Source of the DNA: Wyeomyia smithii
Lineage: Eukaryota; Arthropoda; Insecta; Diptera; Culicidae
Length of the DNA stretch: 64,000 bases
Direction: 5' to 3'
NCBI RefSeq assembly: GCF_029784165.1
Contig: NC_073696.1
Coordinates: 243,520,892 to 243,584,891, forward strand
The position numbers were made by a program, and so were the translations under genes. Shown here one piece after another: positions 36,925 to 49,329 of this stretch (positions within the stretch are counted from its first letter, which is position 1; each line of letters starts with the position of its first letter). The notes beneath the pieces were generated by a model. It was not told the DNA's origin. It made no database searches and was given only the letters and a program-made list of their open reading frames with translations.

Positions 36925-37960
36925 TCTGCAGTCCCCCAGTATTTGCATTTGGGTCCACTTCTTTTTATTCTGTATGTAAATGACATTTTCTCCATTCATA
37001 AAAACAATATTAATTTACGTAAATGACATGAATCTCTTTATTAAATTCGGCAATTCTAGTGACGCAGAAGAATTCCAGGGAAAAGTCAATTTATTCTTTA
37101 CTTGGTGCAATAAAAGCTTACTTGAACTCTATCAAAAAAGTGTAACCACATATTGTAACATCTCTATAAAATCAAACTGTACAAAAATGCAAGGTTGTTA
37201 AGGACTTTGGAGTGATACCACAGACAGACAGACGTTCCACTCCATACAAAATTCTAAGAAAGTTGTGGTGCCGACTAACTTGTGCGACACCTTCTGGACA
37301 TATTCCGCAAAAGAAAAACTTTCAACCTTTCTGATGCTTTGGCCGCACGGCGCGACAACTGTTCAAAGGGAAAAACCACATTACCGCCACCACCGCATAA
37401 CTGAAACCCATGACTGACTGTTATTTTGGTCCACGAAAATAAACGTCGTGGTGCGTCTGTTTGTCTGTGATGATAGTACACATCAAACTAACTTTTGCAG
37501 AACATAATTACTCGATCATAAGGAAAGTAATTAGTATTTTGGGCTTTATTAAGCGGTTCAGCCACAATTTTCAGGACCCGTTCACTCTCAAACTATTATA
37601 AATTAGAAATGACTTAAATTAGACCTGTTGTGAAATATTGTAATCTCATATGGACGTAAATGCTGCCACAAACTAAGAACGCGTAGAGTGTGTCCAGAAA
37701 CAATTATTTTTATATGCGTTTCGAAAATTGAATTGGACTGCATTATGCATTGCCATCGCATAAAACACTTCTCATGCTCATTAATCTGCAAGCACTCTCG
37801 CAACGCTACAAATTCGTAATGCTATTCATCGTCAATGACAATAGACTCAGCTGCACTACTACCACAACTCAGCTTTTATACACCCTTGCGGCATCTTATA
37901 ACAAGAAAACTTTTTTCCGGAAAGCAGTGCAGAACAAACTATGCAAAAATACATAAAGCA
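36925..37960 (+). pseudogene. Jockey-like LINE reverse-transcriptase remnant
   Basis: A frameshifted LINE fragment on +. Visible blocks, in order, are VPQYLHLGPLLFILYVND (fingers/palm; the intact motif is GVPQGSHLGPLLF), then after a frame change YVNDMNLF in place of the catalytic Y/F-ADD motif, WCNKSLLEL, and VKDFGVI. A MITE interrupts here. The LINE resumes as KLTFAEHN, IRKVISILGFIKRFS, CVQKQLFLYAFRKLNWTA, and LLMLINLQALSQRYKFVML. This matches the order of jockey-clade RT and thumb regions. The first catalytic Asp is Asn and several stops are present, so it is dead. Confidence 0.85.
37218..37470. mobile_element. 253-bp MITE inserted in the LINE frame
   Basis: The ends are inverted repeats: CACAGACAGACAGACG on the left and the complement of CGTCTGTTTGTCTGTG on the right (15 of 16 match). 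TGATA flanks both sides (37213-37217 and 37471-37475), a perfect 5-bp target duplication. Removing the element restores continuous RT reading across the junction (FGVI into VHIKLTF). No coding capacity. Confidence 0.88.
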
Positions 37961-37999
37961 TGATGCGCTAGTCTAAATTGTATATATAATTCAAATTAC

Positions 38000-38412
38000 A
38001 GAATCATTTGCATTACAATGTCAAAACAACATATTACAAACAATCAATTTATCGGTCATAACGCGAGCAGAATGAGCAGCAGCATTGTCTTGGTGAACGA
38101 TCATCTTTTTTTCGCCATATGCGGCCTTTTTGCTTTGATTTCGACTTGTGAAATAATATTTTTTATCGTGTGTTTGTGCCACATTCAAGGTAGCCGATGA
38201 TTATGATGCCTTGAGAAACCCAAAACCGGGTGGTTATTGCGCTTTTGGGTACAAAGTAGACCAGGTAAACACCATTCAGCCGACTGAGGATTGGACTCAA
38301 CAGTGTAGTGGTGGATACATGTTTCATCCATTGTCCCGGTAATTCGCAAAAACTCCTCCTTATTGCTCGTAATCAATTGCAGATTCTCTGCTGAAAGTTT
38401 GACACGTTGCAC
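38000..38412 (-). pseudogene. Mariner transposase remnant
   Basis: The minus strand encodes EEFLRITGTMDETCIHHYT and SNPQSAEW, the mariner block around the first catalytic Asp (usually MDETWIHH; here Trp is Cys). It then shows, after frame changes, RPHMAKK and HQDNAAAHSARVMTDKL, which carries the second catalytic Asp. The third catalytic block and the N-terminal HTH are absent. At least one frameshift and one stop separate the blocks, so it is inactive. It sits just 3' of the LINE fragment with no TIRs seen. Confidence 0.85.
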
Positions 38413-39440
38413 AGTGGGTTGACTTCATAGAAATGCTGGCCAAACAAAAACATGTCTTTAAATCAAGGAAAATACATGGTTTTCATATAATTTTTGGAGA
38501 CTGCAACCGAATTTGATATTATTTTGGCATGAGAATACTTATCTTTGACGGCAGGAGAATTTCCATATTTTTTTTATATATTATATGAGAGAAATTTTAC
38601 GTCTTTTTCAAAGTCTTATAAAATAAGCGTATGATGCTTAAAAGACTTCCATAGGCCAGAAAAAAAGAGTTTTCAAGTTACAGTTTCTGACGTCTATTCT
38701 CCTATATGTAGATAACTAAAATTTGTAAATATGAAAAAGTGTGATATATTATATTGAAAGATGCTTGAAAAGGTTGTTGATATCGAACTAATATGAGCCA
38801 TTTGCAATTCTGATGACAGTTTGCAGTATGCAATTCAAATTTACATTTTTGATATCCGATATGTGCCAAACATTCATTGGTTCTTTTCGAAAAAAGGGTG
38901 CTCTGCGCAACTCTGCGCAGAATCGGACAAGGTACATTTGAAAGCATTTCTCCCAAGCTATCTTTTAAAACAAGTGCCAGTAGTGCCAAACCCTGCTGTC
39001 TAAATTTTAAACACTGTTGTATGCAAAAAATACGTAATATTTTGATACTGCCCATTTTTTTTTTAGTACTACGATAAGGACTTATTCTCCACTGTTTTAC
39101 AGACAGCTTTTCCTAAGTCGTCATCAAAATTTAAGTTACCCCTGAGGCTACAACAAATATCGTTACATTGCATTTTTTTAAGAAAAACGCTAGAAAACGC
39201 TGACTCTGTGTACTTTGAAAAATAATAGGAAATCCAAATTTTGTCGTAATGCTCTAAAAATTTGAATTCTAACACTTCAACAATTTACAACTAGAGGAAA
39301 AACATAATAGAAGAAATTCTCCACTTCAATTTTAAGTCGATAGCCAATTACATGCGAGCATTCCTAGCACATACGACGTGAATGGACACCATCTGTTCCC
39401 TCTGATATTCTCTGTATCAATATCAATATAAAAATTGACA
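38413..39440. other. AT-rich non-coding sequence, nothing recognised
   Basis: A 117-codon minus frame (38702-39055) shows no motif. No repeat ends defined. Confidence 0.45.
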
Positions 39441-40856
39441 GAGTCTCCCGTCCCAATAGGTCAATTAGTTTCCATGAGCTTAGACTAATATGATGTCTCG
39501 AAGGTAAAAGATTTCCGAGAAGTTTAAAACAATCCCCATTCTTGAGCAATTCCCAAACCTGCATTCAAAACTTAATAAAAACTTATGTCTTCAAAGAAAA
39601 CATGCTGGTAGAAGCAACAGTACCAGTAGAGCAGAGAGCCGCAGGTCTCTCGTCGTATATGATTGCAGCGGTACTCTTCTATTCGTACTGCAATGGTACT
39701 ATTCGTATTGCAGTGGTACACTTTTGTTCGAACATTTCTATACGTGTGCAATCGCGGAAAAATTGCAATGCTGCTGTTGATGGTGATTGAAAGTTTATCT
39801 TATATACATGATTACCATAAATTACTCAACAAGAACTGTAAATTTTTGCAACGGATATTTATTCAATTTTATCTTCGATATTCACTAAATAATCGTGACC
39901 GGATAGTATCGAAAGAATAAATTCCTAAATATATACATTTATGGAAGAGTAAGAACCTGCGAATTCTTGTGAATTTTTTGTATATTTACTAAGATCATTC
40001 AGAATCCCTTTTTACATTTCAAAATTGTTAGATGATATATTATTATTCTAAGCTTTACCATAATAAACGTATACTAGCTATCTTCGTAATACAGCGAATG
40101 TAGTTGTAGGCAAATGAAAAAAAAATGTCAAGCAAAAAACAAACATGTAATTGTGGATGCCTGCGATTTCTTGCTGGAGCTTGTTGATAATTTTGTTCAA
40201 AATATCTTCTCATGTTTGCCAATTAAAGAACCTCTGTAAGGGCTTCAATATCATTTTGAAAGTAAGATCCATATTATAAATTTGATTTTTCCAGAATTAA
40301 ATAAGACAAAACCATTCATTATGATAACGTAAGTATTATTGGATTTGGTTTTTGAGGATATAGAGTTAATTCTGACTTTGACGCATTACGAGAAATTCTT
40401 GGTGCTTCTTCAACAAGCACGATATTCTTGTGCCTTGTCAAATACATGTTGTTTGCACAAAAAATACTACAGGCATAATATCGTCAGATATAAACGATAT
40501 TCTTTCGAGTGTTGTTAAATATATTTCAAAAATTGATTTCCAGGGGAGCCTGCAAATAAAAATACGTACAGTCGCTGAGCAAACACATTGGTTCTGTCTG
40601 CAGACTCTGTATATTTTGTAACAAAAATTCCCCTAATTACAGTGTTTAGTCCCACGTCACTATTTCATACAACCCTAGGGCTGTAGTAGTATTTCTTCAG
40701 GACATGAGTTTTAATAACATTCTTACAGCAGAACGTAAAACTGTCTGATAGTGAAGGTGGTTACAAATTTTCCGAAAAAGCTTCACCTTCAAGACATCAA
40801 AATAGTCTAGGCTCATGGAAGCAAACATAATTTAACCTATTGGGAAGGGGAGATTG
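39441..40856 (+). mobile_element. Copy 2 of the TIR element, full length (about 1.4 kb)
   Basis: The left terminus (TCCCAATAGGTCAATTAG, continuing TTCCATGAGCTTAGACTA) is repeated inverted at the right end (40764-40856; on the complement TCCCAATAGGTTAAATTATG, continuing TTCCATGAGCCTAGACTA). This gives TIRs of about 80 bp. Internal sequence matches copy 1 at 32229. No transposase homology is recognised in either copy, so it is probably non-autonomous. Confidence 0.8.
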
Positions 40857-43802
40857 TGTAATTTTTTTTTGCCACTACTATACAGGATATCACAGCAGGC
40901 AGTTGGTGTCTGCTCATGAAGTCTGTGCCAAACTTTTATGAAATTTTCACTGTTTAACAATGAAAATATAGTGATGCCTAAAAATCACAAAATTGTCCAT
41001 CATTTTATCAATTCAACGACACATTGATTATTGTAATCCATTATGTGGTTACATCAATATAACTGTTTGAAATCTTTCATTCCGACGTTACACTTTGGTT
41101 TTAGTTTCCGCAGAATGTATCTCGATACAGTGCGGTTATACGTAGTCCTACGTCAAAAAGTGTGCTAAAAACCTCCGTTTCAGCGCTAAAGAACTGTTGA
41201 AAATAATCACGCCTAGGTTACAAATTTTTCTTTAATTATTTTTTAGTTTTCCCTGGTGGTTACAAATTTTAATAATTGTCTTCCAAAAAATGTTATTATT
41301 TAACTGGTTTTGACAAGTTTTAAATTTTTTTTTGTAGCATTCTTTCATTCCTTTAGGCCGTAAAATAAGAAGCTGTGAATGTTACTCATTCGTTTGTCAT
41401 TCCATTATCTACGTTTCTCTGCTCTTTGAAAAAACTTTTCTCAGCTTAATACATACGTAATACGATTGATAACGTACAGAATGTCTTCATGTCGGACACA
41501 GCAACAAGAGACAAGGACGGTCGCAATGTAGTTTTTCTTTCATCACTGCCATCGGCAACGGTACAAACGTGAAAGTTAGTGCATCGAAAAATCTGGTTTT
41601 GTTACGTAAGCGAGAATGGTGCTACTGTTGCTTCAGTTATCAAAACAAATAATTACAAATTGTAAAGAGGGGTAAAAAAAAATAAGTGCAATATTCATGC
41701 CGAATAAGCTGAACTAAAAATATGAATTTTTGAGACCGCACCAAAAAAACAGATAAACCACAGAACGGAAGATCAACTTCAGGTATATGATCAAACAGAA
41801 AGTGTACACAAAGAGGACTGAAAAATCACGAATGAATTTTCTTTACCCTCAGCAATATATATTTGTCGTGTACGTTTATGCCACTGCGACAGTGGTATAA
41901 AGTGGCATAATTTATTCGAAGTTTTGAATTGGCGGTAATTTCAACAGTTTAACCTGTTCAATTCGAACTTTTACTTACGAACTTTTTTAATGCAAAAACG
42001 TTGTGCAAAAACAGCAAAGTTTCACATTTGTGCTTTTTTTATATTCGAAAATCTATAATGTGGCATAGTGGAAGTAAGTGAAAGTATCAACACAAGCTAT
42101 CTGAAGTCCTGTATATGTTGGTTTGGAACACGAACCACAATCAATGCTATTTAAAACCGGGTGCTCGAAACTGTTAATGATGCAATTATTGCGATGGTCT
42201 TCCTCTCACGATTGTATCATGTCTTAGCGACAGTTATTTATAAAAATTAGTTTAAAATTTTATCGCTGTCATAAATCAAATATAAAGGATTTTTTTGTTT
42301 TTGTATACAGGAAGTGCTACTTTGTGTTGTAAGAAGATGTTGTACAGATAAATTTTGTTGGGCAAATCATGTTATTTCATTATATCACATTGTTTCACTA
42401 AGGGAAGATTGCTCACCGGCGTCACTATCCGTTTCACACGGCCACAAGATCGGAGGTAAGTTCCTTCAGGTAAGGTTTTTTCACAGGTTTTTCTCTTCAG
42501 GTATTCACAGGTGCGTATTACATTCGCGGTAAGTACAAACTTTATTAACTTCCACTTTTAGCTATCCACTTAAGAAAAACAACACGGTTTTGCGGTACTG
42601 ACAGTTCTCCTATATTTGCGCTTGCCTTTTTATAGCTAAATTAGCTGGAATGGTGTTTGTGTCACCGCCGTGCGGGGTAGCCGCGTTGGTAGCATGCAGG
42701 CGGTATTCGCTCAACTGGTCAAAATGCACAAAATAAACATACTACGTAGCACACATGTTTTATCGATCACCCGAGATCCAAACTCTGAAGGTATATCGGT
42801 TTTGGACTCATTGATGCTAGATGCATCCGAATGAATAAAAATACGCAGGATGAGATTAGATAAACTTGGATAAGCTTCTGGAGCAACGGATAATGTGGTT
42901 GTAGCATATTAATTTCGCGAACGATATTTCGATGTTAACTATTCACGGATTTCTGGTATTTATATATCAGATAAAACAGTATTATTTCCTGAAAAACGTG
43001 ATTTTATGTCATTGTCCTTCAATTTTTCAATGAAGAATAAAAATCGCACTACATCGCATGAATGACAGTTGGTACATGGGCGAACTGTTATTGTAGCGAT
43101 TTCGAGCAGATTTCGAACTGTTTTAAATCGGAATTTGAAAACCGAAGAATAACGATAGAAAATTTTTAAAAATCATGATTTTATTTGAATGTGTGAATGA
43201 ACCGGCTCTCAGAAAAGAGCGAAAGAATGAACGGCTCACGAAAAAGAGCCACGGTTTTTGAGTGCACCAGAACTGATGGGTTCGCACGAACCCGAAGTTT
43301 ACCGAGAAAATACGAACTGTCAACGCTCGTGAATCAACGTAAACCCTGAGCCGTTCATATGAGTTTGTTCGGAACGGTGAGTGAGCGGTTCAGAGCCGCT
43401 TTTGCAAAAGAGCCGTTCCGCACACCCCTATGTGAAGTCTTGCTCTTCGGCCTAAATAACACAGTTATACATTTTGCCAAAGCCCGTCGACATGTTGAGC
43501 AGGAGTGCGAATGAAATAGCTTGTCCCCGGGTCGTTTCACACCTCCTGTTTTACTGATCTTATTTCGAAAAATGCACACTAAAAAGCAGGTTTTCTTCAC
43601 ACAGAGTTCTATTCCACAAAATCAATATGCGTCGAAGCGAAACTAATTTAGAACACTTTTATATTGAATTGAAATAAGTCTTAGAATGATCTTTCACATT
43701 ATGTGGATGTAACCAATATCTTTTTTTAATGGTAGTACAAAGGATTTAGCAAATAAGATATGCAATCTCTCCAGTGCAGCTATACTATGTAAATCACAGA
43801 TT
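40857..43802. other. AT-rich non-coding sequence with minor structures
   Basis: No gene found. 41876-41910 is a neat hairpin (TTATGCCACT ... AGTGGCATAA). 43190-43430 contains repeated AGAGCC/GAGCCGTTC motifs and resembles part of 51955-52070, suggesting another dispersed element. A tRNA-like GGGGTAGCCGCGTTGGTAGC head at about 42676 has no matching B box. Confidence 0.4.
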
Positions 43803-44024
43803 CTAAAGCAAAGCAAAGCCTTGCTACCACATTCTCAATCGGAACTCGACATTCTGTTATACTCCGACTTCGCATCCAACTGTTTGAGTGTACAGGACAA
43901 TTGCCGGGCTAGCACTACGATTCTACTGACAGTGTCAGTCTGACACTAACAGTCTCTTCCGAGTCGAGACTCGCACCTACGACAACTGGCTCGGTAGGCT
44001 AACATCGTACCTCGAGACCATCTG
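43803..44024 (-). mobile_element. tRNA-derived SINE (family B), near full length
   Basis: On the minus strand it opens with a tRNA-like A box (TGGTCTCGAGGTACGATG) and a B-box-like GGTGCGAGTCTCGAC. Then follow GAAGAGACTGTTAGTGTCAG and GGACAATTGCCGGGC-type segments on the corresponding strand, and it ends GGCTTTGCTTTGCTTT. This layout matches the abundant mosquito tRNA-SINE with that 3' end. The B box is mutated relative to GGTTCGAATC. Confidence 0.8.
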
Positions 44025-44539
44025 GGACGGTTCGAAATCGCAGATTCTATAAGCATTCGAATCCTAATCACTTTTCGTGACGGATGCAATTTAAACATTC
44101 CTTTCATCCGCGTACCTTTCAGTAGTAACAATTTGCAAATTTCCAGATCGATTATGTTATTCGTACTCATACGTCAAAAGTTCAATATAAAACATCTTTC
44201 AAATGCTTGTGATAATCATCATTGCTGGGAAACTTGAGAGAATTTAAAAGTAATAATATAGAATAAACACATAACCGCATTAAAAGAGTGCACCTGTAGT
44301 GTTTTCGCATGGCAGATTTATACCAGTGTGTATGACAGTTTTCAATAAAAGTATAAATTCTATTTATTTTCCGTGTAAAATGCGTTCTTTCCACCTCAAG
44401 GGAGCGCTGCAAAATTCACTGAGCACTCAGCAGTTTTCGAATCACAGATGACCTTCCGTTCTGTGAGATAAACCCTAGAATATTCCAGATACTTGACAAT
44501 AACCCACATTTTTATTTACTTATTGGCAAGCATGGTGAT
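44025..44539. other. Short non-coding gap, nothing recognised
   Basis: AT-rich, no frames with domains, no repeat ends seen. Confidence 0.5.
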
Positions 44540-44915
44540 TGGTAAGGATGCTGGGTGGCTGCAAGGTCATAATCTTCGAGCCCTAGTAGAATTCGATGTC
44601 AAAGGACTAAGGAATGGGTTTGTTTAGGCTACTTACCCTTCTTTCGCATTTTTTAAATGCCTCGATGACTTATTCTGGACGAAACAGGTCCCTTTTATAT
44701 TAAAACTGGCCAAAGGCACACACACACACACGCACACATAAAACCTCACCGGGGAATTACAATTGGCGATACTTGGCTAGCGGAACGGTATAGTAGAGCA
44801 GTAAGAATAAAAGGAATGGTAATATACTCGCACAATCACGGAGAAATAATAAGTATGTCGTTTACTTTCAATAGTAAATGTTTCTGGTCGCAATGATAAG
44901 TCCAAACAAGAATGA
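44540..44915 (+). mobile_element. SINE family A, copy 2 (degraded head)
   Basis: Shares GTGGCTGCAAGGT, AGTAGAAT, GGGGAATTACAATTGG and CTGGTCGCAATGATAAGTCC with the copies at 25503 and 50045. The B box has decayed (TCTTCGAGCCC). It includes a CACACACACACACGCACAC run. Confidence 0.7.
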
Positions 44916-45330
44916 AATGGCGATTGGTATAGTACCAAACATGTATGTTTTTGCGTGCCATTCAATTATATGCATGATCCCGCCTTTTCGTAAAATTTCT
45001 TTTAAAAGTTCGATTTTTAAACAATCAGTTTATTTTCATTTTCCTCCCGGCTTCTTTCAGCGTACAATCAACCAACAATAACATAGCAAAAGAGCCTTTT
45101 TCATGATTTGTATCTTTTGAAACAAAAACAAATTCTTTAAAAAGATACAAATAATGATAAAGGGCTCTAAGATTCTCTGCTCTTGCAAACGGTTTTAATG
45201 ATCGTACATATCACGATAAAGCTTCGCTGATCAACTAAAATCTTAGAGAATTCACTAATCTGCTGAACGAAAATTATCGGCGCTAATCCATACACATTTG
45301 ACAATCCCAACCAAGTCTTACTGGAATATG
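44916..45330. other. AT-rich non-coding gap, nothing recognised
   Basis: No domain-bearing frame and no repeat boundary. Confidence 0.5.
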
Positions 45331-47600
45331 ATTGAAATTCACTTACCTCCAGTGACTTACGACACACTTTCATCCAACAAGCACATCCCTAGTTCCGCGG
45401 TCCCGGGAGCGCAACATTTTGTTGCGTACTGGCACGTCGTCCCTGCTCACACCATTGCCGTCGTCGTCGTCGTCGTCGAAAGATCCGAGTCAATATGGCG
45501 TCGCACTGATTGGCGATGGAAAAAGTTTTCCCTTTTGGTAGAAAATGCCAGCGTCGAAACGGTGCAACTGGATTTACCTCCACCCACCGTAAGGACCTGC
45601 TGCACTACGGTACAAAACTAGACGACGGCAAGTGCATCCGTCAGTAATTTGCCAGGTCACGGCGTCCAAACTGCAAGCAACCGAGCTCAGCTCGACACGA
45701 TGAAAGCCGCGCAGCGAGAACACATGGCTGGAAGAAGAAAAAAAAAACAATTAAAACTTGAGAAATTATTGAACCCACACAAGATGGCGATCAAATGACT
45801 TTCGGACGAATACCGGCACATGTGTCAGAGGAAAAGTTTTCCCTCGTCGGTGCATAACTGTACCGTTGGACACATCATGCGAGAGTGCAATACTGCACTC
45901 AAGGTTGCACCGTATTCGCCACTGAATGCATTAAATTACCGTTGGTAGAAAGTTTCACCAGCTTGAAATACACCGAGTTGGGAAAGGATAATAGAAACAA
46001 AAAAATCATTCGCGTGGAAATTCACTGCGACTACAAGCTTTTAGTTTTCCTCCAGCAACAAATGCAGACAAAGTGCGATAAGAAGTGATTGGAAAGTAAT
46101 TTTAAACTTCTATGATTTCTCCTATCATCATCAGGAAAGGTGGTCTCGAACAAAAACTGTGTCTGCGCTGATGTCTAAGGGCAAGAATGCGCAAATTCGT
46201 TTCTACTATCGCTGCAACTATTTGAACCCATTTGTCATCAGAAATTGGATTGATTCCAATTCAGTTTCCGTAACGTATCTATCAAAGATAATGCCATGCA
46301 AATACTAAAAACGGAGGCTATAACCATCTCCATTAGGCACAGGTTTTTTATGCAGCGAGAGAATAATAATTAATCTCCTAGACGCTACACATCAATTACT
46401 TTATTATCAATAATCGAAACAGATCTGTTGTGTTCAACAGATCAGATGTACCTACAAATTTCAATGCCTAATCAAAAAAAGTTTTCGCCCAAAAATACAA
46501 CTGTTATCAACACTTTCTCTGTTACCTAAAAAACTGATTCCAGTGGCCACCCCCAACGCCGTCTGACCCTCGTTCCTAGTTTATAGCAAGAGAAAAAAAA
46601 AAACATAATACAACTGCATGTTACGAGGTTCACATAAACTCGCGGAAGACGACCGAGACAGGACGGGGTACGGAACGGTTATGCTTCCAATTGGCTACCG
46701 GTCAGCAGCATCGGTTGATCGATATTCAATCCGAGCTCGACTCGACTCGGTGCAAGTTTGAGCTGACGACCACCAATTAATAGTCTCTCTCGCACACAGC
46801 AACGGAGACGCACTTCGTGGCTCCGTGAGGATTTAGCTGAACATTATCATTAGGCAGGTTGTAATTAGCCCTGCCTGGCTAACCACCGACTGTAAGTTCC
46901 GAGATTTTTGCCACCCCACCAGCACCACCACCGGTCACCGATTCTCCTGCTGCTGCTGCTGAGTGGTGGGTTAAGATGATCATTGCAGACGCGTGAGGTG
47001 CCGCGAACGGACCGGACGGGGTGAAAATGTTCCCACGCACGCATTTCCAACTGCCACTCGATCACTCGACACACGGTGCAGCATAGCTGCATAAAACCGA
47101 ACATGCTAAGCAACCTGTGAACCGTATGAGCATGCGAATCAGTGCCAGTGTGACTTGGGGATCCTCGCGCGAGTATTTTTCGCTTCTTTTATTTTTCGCC
47201 ACCTCGAATACGCCCCGTTTACTGACGTTTGGGCTCTCGACTGGACTCGACTCGAGACTTGAGTGCGGCTGTATGCGTGTGTGTGACTTTTTTTGTCGAT
47301 CGCCACCGCCGCCGCCAACGTTCGACCAGTAAACTGTCGTTCTCATGTAGTTCGGATTTCACCCCATCACCGGTTGCTTGCCTGCTTGCATGCAGGCGAT
47401 CGTATTCATTGACGGTTCTGTGCCTGGGTTTCATTTCGTACACAGCAGCCGCGCGGCAAACGGCAATACGACGTTCAACTGGTTCAAGGATTCGTGATTG
47501 GATAGTTTTTGTTGTTTATTGGCAAATGATTTTTTGCGCTCGTCGTCTTCTACCTAACTAACCGCGGGAAGTGAAATTGGGTTTATGAATGGAGGTCGCT
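45331..47600. other. GC-richer unique island
   Basis: About 45370-45860 and 46560-47560 are CpG-containing with (CGT)n/(GTC)n and (CTG)n runs. They are unlike the transposon-derived flanks. No convincing gene is seen: open frames exist on both strands over the same bases and lack motifs. Best read as candidate regulatory DNA or an unrecognised 5' exon region. Confidence 0.35.
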
Positions 47601-48343
47601 TTTGTATTGGTAGAGACCAGCACCCGGATCGAGGATAACGTTGTCGAAACGGGAATAGTTTTATGATTATGGCATGTCTTGCTAATTTTTCGGCTGTTGA
47701 GAACATTTCGGTTCTCGTGAGAATCTACCGCACCGGGAAAACTAGAACAGCAACATATTAGTGCACTCCTTTCCATGAATCATCAGTTAAGTTAACCGCT
47801 GATTAGGGGTCCATTGGAAACCATGTGCTCATTGAGAAAAGGTCAGGGGGTTGTCAAACAATTACGATGTGGTTAAAAGGAAAAAAGTTTCGATCGACCA
47901 TTTTTGTTTTGATGTTCTTATATGTTAAAGATGTCATTTTACGCTATAATTATTATTTTGACCACGACTAATTTTAGAAAAGGGCTTGTGTATGAAAGGT
48001 ATTAATGATAAAAAATATTTTCAGAGCCAGAATATTTGGTTGCCGTGATGTCTTCGGCACATTTGTAGATAGTAGTTTCATCCTACCAAACGATTTAAAC
48101 TGTAAAAATAAATTGGGGAACGATTTTTTTGTTAGGGGAATAGAATTACGTTCTCCAGCAATGTGAACTAATGACAATTAATAATGATCGCACATGATCG
48201 ATTTGTTGATAGGGCCTAATTTTTCCACTCCTCCGGTAGCTGTTTGGTATCCCAAATTTATTTCTTCCTTTCTTTCTTGATTTATTTATATCATCTGACG
48301 TAAAGTCTTAATGAATGTTAAGAGAGCCATTGAAAGTTTCTAC
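47601..48343. other. Non-coding sequence, nothing recognised
   Basis: Becomes AT-rich from about 47850. No frames or repeats assigned. Confidence 0.5.
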
Positions 48344-48606
48344 AATTCTCGCGTAATTTTTCAAAGCGACCTATCTAACATTGAGAGACTCTCTTTGTTT
48401 ACTTTCTCTTTGATCAATAATAATGTGTTTTTTCCATATTTCATAACACTCAATGCATAATAAGCAAGACAGTATTACTATCTCTCGATTAAGGGGAAGA
48501 AAGCTTAGAAAATATATATAATGACGACATAATTAACGAAACAAAATGAGAGGTGAGAGAATCTGTCATTGTTACTTAGGTCCCTTTGAAAAATTACGCG
48601 AGAATT
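48344..48606. mobile_element. 263-bp TIR element (MITE)
   Basis: 30-bp terminal inverted repeats match at 29 of 30 positions: left 48344-48373 begins AATTCTCGCGTAATTTTTCA, right 48577-48606 is its complement. The interior is AT-rich and non-coding. No clear target duplication. Confidence 0.8.
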
Positions 48607-48879
48607 AATAATTCTGTGTTTAAAAATATGACTAGGCTCACCATACTCAAAAAAATGTTCGACACTCGTGAAAGTTCTTACACCAAACGCAGCAGGTTCA
48701 TAATAACCAAAGTTTGTACGATGGTATTGGTTTACAAGCATAGAAGACGGCCTCAGCATGCGTTGAGATGCACGAAAATTCATCATGGACAGTAGCTTCG
48801 GGGAATCCAGTACAGCATGCAAATTCTTGGCGACAAATACAGCCTGCTGTAACTTACGGCGGCGTTCTAGAGTGTCAAG

Positions 48880-49315
48880 TCCAAGTAGGCGTCAACGGTC
48901 TGGATAGCGTGGTAGGTTGGTAGGATCACGCCAAAGTAAAGCTCTCAGGGCCAGTCGAATGAATCGTCTTTGTACACGCTCAAGGCGTAAATTCCATGAA
49001 AGCTTGTGCGGAGTCCAGACAACACTAACGTTTTCAAGTAAGGGACGCACTAGCGAGCAATACAGTGCTTTCATACAGTGAGGGCCCTTGAAGTCACGCG
49101 CAACTTTAGCGATGAATCCCAATTGCCTACTTGCTTTCGAAATAACTGCAGCGCGATGTTTATCAAAGTTTAGCCTTCGGTCGAGAAGAGCTCTAAGCTC
49201 ATTTATACAGTCGACTCTACGCAGCACTTCTCCGTCGACGGTATAAAATGATTGGCGTTTGAGCGCGATGAAATGTTATCACTTCACATTTCGCAGTATT
49301 TATATTCAGAGAGTT
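48880..49315 (-). pseudogene. LINE reverse-transcriptase C-terminal fragment
   Basis: On the minus strand NTAKCEVITFHR (the 'KC.v..F.R' block after the RT palm) is followed past a stop by LDRRLNFDKHRAAVISKASR, QLGFIAKVARDF, LYCSLVRPLLENVSVVW and RLERVQRRFIRLALRALLW. This is the thumb region of jockey/I-type LINEs. Upstream catalytic motifs are missing, so only a 5'-truncated or deleted remnant remains. Confidence 0.8.
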
Positions 49316-49329
49316 TAGTTTACACCGAT

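Noticed and set aside
41876..41910. 10-bp-stem hairpin TTATGCCACT/AGTGGCATAA
   Set aside because: Short and isolated, with no terminator or element context. A likely chance palindrome.
42676..42710. tRNA-like head GGGGTAGCCGCGTTGGTAGC
   Set aside because: No B box or cloverleaf follows within the expected distance.
45298..45621. 107-codon frame with a Val run
   Set aside because: The Val run comes from a (GTC)n microsatellite and there is no domain.
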